64,000 nucleotides of DNA from Maea johnstoni (Eukaryota; Annelida; Polychaeta; Spionida; Magelonidae): positions 32,721,513 through 32,785,512 of the forward strand of contig OZ012694.1 in NCBI GenBank assembly GCA_963942565.1, in the 5' to 3' direction. Below the pieces are notes generated by a model. The model ran no database searches. It was not told where the DNA came from and worked only from the letters and a program-made list of their open reading frames with translations. Of this stretch, positions 50,635 through 64,000 are shown piece by piece. Position 1 is the first letter of the stretch, and the number at the start of each line of letters is the position of its first letter. A program made the position numbers and the translations under genes.

Positions 50635-52963
50635 GGTGGCTGTAAACGTTTCCCGTGGAGAGCAGACTTTCCCTCAAATAATGGCTGATTTCTCATTATT
50701 TGTACACTAAACCCCTAGCAAACTATATATTTTTAGAAAGCTGAGATTCTAAGGAATACATAGGATATGGATAGGTTGTATGTGCTCCAAATATTTTAAA
50801 GAAATTGGGGTCAAAACTTTGACTAATCAATTTTCAGTACATATGTCGCGGCTGACGCAAATCTAAGAGCAGGATCTAAGATAATAACCTGATTTTTTAA
50901 AACATTGAAAAAAACCTTTGTCTCTTCAAAACTAGACAAGGGTTTTGTAAAATATGGCCCCTAACTTTTTTTATGGCCATTTATCTAACAACATTTTAGG
51001 AAAAAAATGCTTTTTTGGTTTCTTGATTTTTGACTCACTATAAAAAATTAACCAGATAAGATATTGCAATATCCCCGTCTAGATTTGTAGAGAACATGTT
51101 TTAGAATCTATATACAAAGTTTGAAGCTAATTGATTAAGATTTGTGTCTAAATTCACGTCAGCCGTGAGAGTAAAACTATAGAAAACTAAGCTGAGAAAA
51201 TGGCAGTTTTGTGTATTTCACAGTTAAAGTTACTGTGCAACTTTTTGCCACTACTTTAATGTATTTATTTTTGTCCAAGTGGAAAGATAAAGTAACCTTC
51301 CATTATATTTCACAACTGTCAACATTTTTTTCTTCTCAATTACCTCAAAAAAAAGTATAAATGAGTACATTTCTGCAACCTGCCTAACATCCCTGTCAAC
51401 TGGATTCCATATATGGGCATATGACATCACCCAAGCCCCGCCTACTGAGTAGACTTGCATCTTGTTTGCATGCTAATGTATATGTATTATAGCTCTTGAA
51501 TTCTTAATAATTCAAAGAACTTTGCCATCAAAATCAATTTTCAGCTATCTAGTGTGTTATGCTGGCAGACTCTTTGACTGCAAGTATATTGATTTGGCAA
51601 ATAAAAGCTTGTAATGCTCTATATGGAGTTTTTAGCTTCATTTATCTAAGACAAACATGTTGCAGGGCCAATTCTGAAGCTATCCAAACTTCCAAAGCAT
51701 AGCTTTCTGACAAGGTGGCTTTTAGATTCTGAGCCTTGAAAGAAAGATAATTTCACAAACCTCTATTGCTGTATCTCCACTCCAGTGATCCAAGTTACAT
51801 AATCCAGAATGAGTAATCCATACATATTTTGCAGCAGAAATGGCAACTTTCCCTGAGGTCTGACACAGAATTCCTTTGTCTAGTGAATCCCATATGAGTA
51901 GACTGTCCACATGACTGCACTACTACTACTACACTGCTTGAAACGCTTAGAGGAAGTGATCTTCCTGTTACCCATAGCAAATCTTATTTTTAGACATTGG
52001 TTCCTGACTCCCATAATCCTTGAGGGGATTATGGGTGACACCACACTCATTGTTCTAGAATGGGGAGTCCTGAGGGGATTATGACACCACACATACCTGT
52101 ATCTATTTCCTCAGAGCTGAGGCCAGTCAGGCCACAGTGATAATCAATCAATAAACCCAATTATTCACCTGCAATTTCAATCTCCTTTTTGTCTCCAACT
52201 GAATTGACAACAATTGTTGTGAAAAATACAATCCAGGCTTTAATTAGTTAATAGCTGAATTATATGGGTGTAATTGTACTTTGGGTAACTATATCATGAT
52301 TGCTGTATTATTGTTTGAGAAAAACATGTGTTTGAAAATGAAACCAAGTTGATAAATACTAAAGTATTGTTAGTTATCCATAGAGCATAGAGTGTCTGTT
52401 CCAGCTGAAGGTATGAGACCCAACAGCCTCCCAAAAGTCCAGGTTTTCCCATCAAATACACACATTTTTTTACTTGAAGCCCCAAAACTGGGATGTTTCC
52501 TGTTTTTCTCAGACAGCCGGAGCCACATTTTGATTAAGACTAATCCCTAATACACTATTTTTGAATTGATTAAAACATCATTGTCTGTGGTGCTAAAGTG
52601 GCCCATCTTACCCAACAGACATCCTTTCTAACCAACACATGCATACAAAGAAAAGACTGGCTGACCTTAAATGCCATCTCTAATCAGTTACCAATCCAAA
52701 TACACATCCATTTCCTGTAGCTTTGATGAGGAGGTGGGAGGGGCTTATCAGCTAACTGGGGTCACATGACCATAACACTGCAGCATGCTCTCTGCCCTCT
52801 CTGTCTATTCATACCTGTCAAATCCAAATTTTTCACAAATTATGAACTTAGGATTGGAGTAGAGCTATGGGGTTTTTTCATAAGGAGGATAAGACCCGGT
52901 TCATTAACATAATACATATATCTCAAAACAGGCTTCCCTGAGGACGAAACGTTTACGGCCACC
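50635..52963. mobile_element. 2.3-kb TTAA-flanked element with GGTGGCYGTAAACGTTTC ends
   Basis: TTAA at 50631-50634 and 52964-52967. GGTGGCTGTAAACGTTTC is inverted as GAAACGTTTACGGCCACC. TTAA targets suggest piggyBac or Kolobok mobilisation. No transposase frame inside; short frames only (for instance 51722-51910, minus). Non-autonomous. Confidence 0.82.
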
Positions 52964-52984
52964 TTAAAGAAAATATGTTAATAA

Positions 52985-54980
52985 ACATGGGAGGTTTCCC
53001 CCCAAACAGGTCCATATTTCTCCAATTAAGTGCACAGATCCCAAATAAGCGAGACCCCATTTTTTCTGAAAGATGTTGGAAGGGGCAAGCCAGTGTTCAT
53101 TATTTTCTGGCCTTCTGAAACTGCCCCCGCAAAATGTATATGTTTACTTACATTAACATGTGGAACTGTCACAGACCGTATATTGATCATATTTTCACAA
53201 GTACAGACCATATATTGATAGAATTTTCAAGCCCTTAAACATTTTGCGCTTTCAATCCTTGGCGCGGCAACATTCAAGCGTCCAAACAGACACGGTGCAA
53301 CAAAAGAGAGCATGCAAGGCTGTGGGGTGCGGGTTATCGGAAGAAAGCCAATACCCCATTTTGGCGAATTTTTTCCTAACTTGTTACACGATAGCCCGCT
53401 TATTCAGAGAAATACAGTAATTCACACACTTCTTAAGTTACTGCATTCCTAATCAGAGATGACCCTAAAGATTGCCATGCCACATGAGCGATTTGCATAT
53501 GAACATTTCGCAATTGCTCAATGAACTCTTATCTCAGCATGTGCTGCCACCTAGGGATTAGAACCTGAACTAAGAAACTTAGGATGTGCAAGAGAGACCA
53601 ACAAATAATCCTTGAAATAACTAAAACCAAGTTTATTAAACTTGCATTTAAATGCTTACAATGATTGTACATACATATAAGGCAAACTTTGGGTATTTTG
53701 GTACACACAATGAGTATTACAAATAAATACTTTTCATACAACTTTCAGCTTTTGATATGCCTGATTAAAATGTTAAACATTAAACATTCAATAAAATGCT
53801 ATTAATGAAAGTGTGCATTTCCAAAAAGGTACCATAGTATCATTTTACAATTCTACTGAGAATAGGGGATAATTGGAACAGCCCAATTTTCCCATTTTAC
53901 TTCAGCTTTACATGGGAAATCCCCAAATAACAACTTAATATGCTCCTATTATGAACATTCATTTAGTAAATAGCAAATATCCAGTCAAGCATTGACAGTC
54001 AACCCATTAAGTAACCACCAACCGCCTAACAGGATAACATCACAATTTGGTGTGACATTTCTCTTTAGATATTGAAACAGTCACTATTTTGGCAGCTTTG
54101 TTTTTTCAGTTTTTCAGATTAACACATCACCCATCACCTACACATGGTTTAACACTTACACAAATAAATGTCTTGATAACAAAGCAATAGTTTGAGAAAA
54201 TAGCATCACTGCATCACCAGCATCTATAACTGGATCTCGGAGCTCTCCTTTTATTCTATTTAACAGTCTTTTGTAGGTAGAATTTGCTGTGGACCCTTAA
54301 CAAATAATATTAGGGACCAGAGAGATCATCAGCTGAAGTTAGTTCTGTGCGTTCTGGTATATAACAATAGTGCATACAACTGTGAGCCATTTCATTCTCT
54401 TTTAAATCCAATAAAATATTGGAATGAAAAGCCCATCAAAACATTCTCCATCATTTTCTTTACATGTTATTTTTCAAATGTTTTAACGACCACATGACAC
54501 TTCCGGGCATAAATAGGTTCACAAAAATCAATACTAAGGCCACCAGTCAATCCACACCACCTCCCACTACGTACTACTTTTTCCAACTCTACCCAAACAT
54601 TTAAATTCCACACTTAACATCATCCCCATGACATTTCTTTTAACGCCATCTCCATGATATTTCCTTTAAGATGCTGGGTGGGGGAGGGGCTGGGCAGGAC
54701 AATATCTCTGGCACATAGTGTTTTGCTTAAATTGGGTGGTTGGGAAATTGGAGGGGGTGGGGGGTACAAAGGCTTTTCGATACATGGGTGTTTAAGGTGT
54801 TTGGTAAGTCCCCTTTAAAATCTAGAATTAATGTTTAATTTCTTGCTAAGAATTGTCACCTTTCTTTACTTTTGCTTAAAACCAATAACACATACATATA
54901 TTAAAATGAACCCCCTGCACAGCAATCCTGATTGGATTGGAAAATGGGCAAGTGACAAAGAGGAGAGGGCAAGAATGAAT
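52985..54980. other. No gene seen
   Basis: AT-rich intergenic DNA with a G-rich patch at 54670-54770. No element ends or coding similarity recognised. Confidence 0.5.
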
Positions 54981-54983
54981 GCC

Positions 54984-55196
54984 TTAACCCTCCCAAAGCT
55001 GAGGCTACTTCCGTCCAAAGCACAATAAGGCAAAGATTTTTGAAAAACATCCAAACCATGTCATGTTGGTATTCGTTGGAAAGCTCTCGCTGAGTACTCT
55101 TAAATGAGTACCATTTGCCAGGGTTTCAATCATTTTAAAGTTTATTTTGCATCATCTTGTTTTGGACAAATTAGCCACCAGCAGCATAAGGGTTAA
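54984..55196. mobile_element. TTAA MITE family P1
   Basis: TTAACCCTCCCAAAGCTGAG ... CAGCATAAGGGTTAA; 213 bp; interior GCCAGGGTTTCAATCATTTT shared with the other copies. Confidence 0.85.
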
Positions 55197-55985
55197 CCTT
55201 TTTATAACTGTGGCATTCTACAAAGGCCATAACATTTTGATGGCCAAATAATCGTCACGAACATTTTTAGAGAAAAGTGAATGAAGACTTGTATAAAATA
55301 ACTCTCCTTCAAATATTTTTTTGATACCTTCATAAGTATCATTGGTTAAGAAAAAAAAACTTTTGACCCAATATTGCTTGCAACAGCCAAAATCTACCTG
55401 ACAATTAGGTTGAAATCTTTCAGGCTGAAGCAAAGGTATGAAAGCATTTGAAGGAGAAATGTCAATCAGAACATAACAAACAACCCTCCTTCAAATATTT
55501 TGTAAAATTATTTTTCATTGCCAAGTTATTATCAAAAGTATCAAAGATCCAGGGGTAATGAGGAAGAGAGGAAAAGTGGAAGAGGGGAAATGAAACACTG
55601 GGGAAAGTTAGAAGTAAAGATTGTTAAGAACTTAATTGAAATATATCATTTCTGGTGGTTCATCACCAAAATGGTCTTGTGTCTCCATATGTATTGAAAG
55701 GGATAAAGGAGAAATGAGAAAGAGGATGAGTGCAGTAGTAGAGATCTTAGCGACCTATATTGAAATTAAATGTTTCTGATAGTTCATCACTAAAATTGTC
55801 TTGTATCTCCATATGTTGAGGAATTGTGGGTTAAAGTAAAGGAATGAAAGGGGAAATGAGAAAGGGGAAGAGTGCAGTCGTAAAGATCTTAGGGACCTTG
55901 ATTGTAAAACAGCCTTTCTGGTAGTCCAACACCAGAATTGTCTTGTATCTCCACATGAAGAGGGAGTGGTGCAATAGTAAAGATC

Positions 55986-61929
<5,944 letters not shown>

Positions 61930-62169
61930 CTGAAACAGAGAGGTGAGAAAAAATATACATACATTTTTTGTTAAGAATACATTCTATATGTAGCCAATGG
62001 AAAGAGTTCATATAAAATATAAATCTTTGTTTTTTGTTATGTAGGCTGTTATGATGTGTATGATTTTACCTGAAAGAATTCACCAAGATTAGCAAGCTGT
62101 TTTTTGGCAGCTGTGAGCATTAATGGTTTAAATGGCTCTTCTTACATTTATTACTCATCACATGAGAGG

Positions 62170-62640
62170 AAATACTGTCTATAGTGATGTCATTGATATG
62201 AAATTTAATTGATATATTTTTCGATCCGATTCGATCCGATTCAATACGCTGTAACGTGCTCGTAGGGCACAATTATTTATAGGGAAGTCATTGATATCCT
62301 TTTCTTTTCGATTTGATTAATTGCTATACTCTTTCCGATATATCGATTCGATTCAATTCGGTTCGACACCCTGTGTCTTGGCCATATACCTGAGTAAAGT
62401 ACAACATTCCTTCCAATTTCTCTTACAAAAGCCATAAAAACTACTTCAATGTTTAGTCAGAGTTTCACTTTGCATTAGTTTAACAGGAAAATGTCTGGGA
62501 AAAGTATATTTTTTTTTATTAATAATCATATGCCATTGTTGGGGTACAGAATATTTATTTCGATTCGATACCCAACCATTCGATTCGATTTAATTGACAA
62601 AGTGAAAATGTCGATTTATCGACTATCAATGACATACCTA
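62170..62640. mobile_element. hAT-type MITE remains (ATCGATTCGATTC-rich)
   Basis: Several GATTCGATCCGATTC and TATCGATTCGATTC blocks, TTCGACACCCTGTG in the middle and ATCAATGACAT at the right are characteristic of CAGGGTGTCGAA-type hAT MITEs. Probably two overlapping worn copies; the limits are uncertain. Confidence 0.5.
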
Positions 62641-62799
62641 TCTGTCTATAGTTTAATAATTTTATAAAAGTTCCAAATCTGAATTTGCATAAGTGTCCTA
62701 CACCCAAGGTAATCTGGCCATGGAAGGGTTAAGTCCTAAATGCTGGTTTTTACAATATATACAAACCGAAAGAGAAACATGATTACTTCCTTATAACAA

Positions 62800-64000
62800 G
62801 AATTATGGGCAAAAACACATCCTGTTCTCTGAATATAGCAGTTGTTTTTCCTCTCCATCTAGGCTTGGCTGATATGGAAGGAATGCTATGGTGTTGTTTT
62901 ACCAGCATTTCTGGGAAACAGACTTGCATCAAAATACCTCGCAGTGGTCACTTTCTCTTTCTCTTTGGCAAGAGAAATGGAAGTAATAAGGAGTTGAGAG
63001 TAAGATTTCAAGAATTATGGGCAAAACACATCCCGATCTCCAAATATAGCAGTTGTTTTTCCTCTCCATCTAGGCTTGGATGATACGCAAGAATGCCATG
63101 GTGTTGTTTTACCTGCATTTCTGGGAAACACACTAACATCAGAAAATCTCAGAGTGGTCACTTTCTCTTTGCCCAGAGAAATGAAAGTTAATAAGGGTTT
63201 GAGAGTATTTTATGTGAGCTAGTCTGGGCCAACTGGGCTAGGAATAAAAGTTGTTTTCCTCTGTCTGGGCTGATATGGAAGGAATGCCATGGTGTTGAAC
63301 TAACAGCACTTTTGGGAAGAGACTTGCGTCAAAATACCTCGCAGCGGTCACTTTCTCTATGCCCAGAGAAATGGATATTAATTAGGGGTTGAGAGCAAGG
63401 TTTCATGTGAGCTAGTCTGAGAAAGCTGGGCTGATATGCAAGGAATGCCATGGTGTTGTCTTATCAGCTTTTCTGGGAAATGCACATACCTCAGAATTAG
63501 CTCACAATGGTCACTTTCTCTTTCTATTTGATCAGGAAATGCAAGTTAATTAGGGGTTGAAAGTATTGTTTTATGTGAGGTACTGTAAATTCGGAAAAGA
63601 TTGTGTTAGTTTAATTTTTGCGTTTTTTGTGTTTAGCCTCGGACGCAACATTAGAATTGATAATGATTAGTGCTGCCATTTTGAGTGTATAGCTGGCATT
63701 CCATGTTGCAGCCAATTCGCAAAGTTAAAAACTGTAAAAATTGATTTTCCGTAAATTCGCAAAATTTACTAGATACAGAATCTTTTGTGAATCTACAGTA
63801 ATCTGGGCCTGCTGGGCTAGGAATAAAAGTTTTTTTCTTGCTGCCTGCACTGATACCATGGTGTTGTATTACCAGCATTTCTGGGAAACACACTAACATC
63901 AGAGTACCTTGCAGTGGTCACTTTCTCTTTCTCTTCGATCAGGAAAGTTAATCAGGGGTCGAAAGTACTGTTTCGTGTAAACTAGTCTAGGCCAGCTGGG
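62800..64000. repeat. Degenerate long-unit tandem repeats (~200-240 bp)
   Basis: CCATGGTGTTG, CAGCATTTCTGGGAAAC, CGCAGTGGTCACTTTCTC and GGGGTTGAGAG recur in this order about five times up to the window end, with growing divergence. Lies in the sideroflexin intron; no exon found. Confidence 0.88.

Overview
The window is metazoan nuclear DNA: spliced genes with GT-AG introns, several non-LTR retrotransposon lineages, many short inverted-repeat elements and long microsatellites. Nothing fixes the species. The mix (sideroflexin, MCMBP, PLAT-less lipases, Nimb/I-like and PHD-finger LINEs, TTAA and TA MITEs) suggests a marine invertebrate such as an amphioxus, echinoderm or mollusc. That is an inference.

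Layout. 1-6483 (+): the last eight exons of MCMBP, a partner of the MCM2-7 helicase; its 5' part lies left of the window. 8121-14376 (-): a complete seven-exon secreted lipase gene (A), convergent with MCMBP. 16252-22833 (-): its paralogue (B), with identical exon lengths wherever both can be compared. B has no recognisable signal-peptide exon and its last exon is one base short. 25.1-30.4 kb: scattered hAT-like transposase pieces, tRNA-type SINEs and LINE 3' ends. 30.4-43.8 kb: three LINEs nested one in another. 44.07-45.98 kb: a decayed MULE with a FLYWCH finger and long inverted ends. 46.7-48.9 kb: a 1.1-kb tandem duplication carrying a MITE in each copy. 49.29-50.48 and 50.63-52.97 kb: two larger inverted-repeat elements. 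55986-61929 (-): the last seven exons of a sideroflexin-2-like gene, whose 5' part lies right of the window. 62.8-64.0 kb: degenerate long-unit tandem repeats.

How the parts relate. The four host genes share no pathway: replication (MCMBP), secreted lipid hydrolysis (lipases A and B) and mitochondrial carrier function (sideroflexin). What links them is their introns. At six places a local tandem duplication runs across an exon boundary, copying a splice site or coding end into neighbouring non-coding DNA (MCMBP three times, lipase B twice, sideroflexin once).

The most notable mobile DNA is the LINE nest. An old minus-strand Nimb/I-like relic is split by a PHD-finger LINE. That LINE is split inside its endonuclease by a Nimb/I-like LINE that looks intact and has a 14-bp target-site duplication. 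In the middle LINE, ORF2 has no AUG before its endonuclease. Its frame opens at a T TTT TTA heptamer in the -1 register relative to ORF1, which is good evidence for programmed frameshifting.
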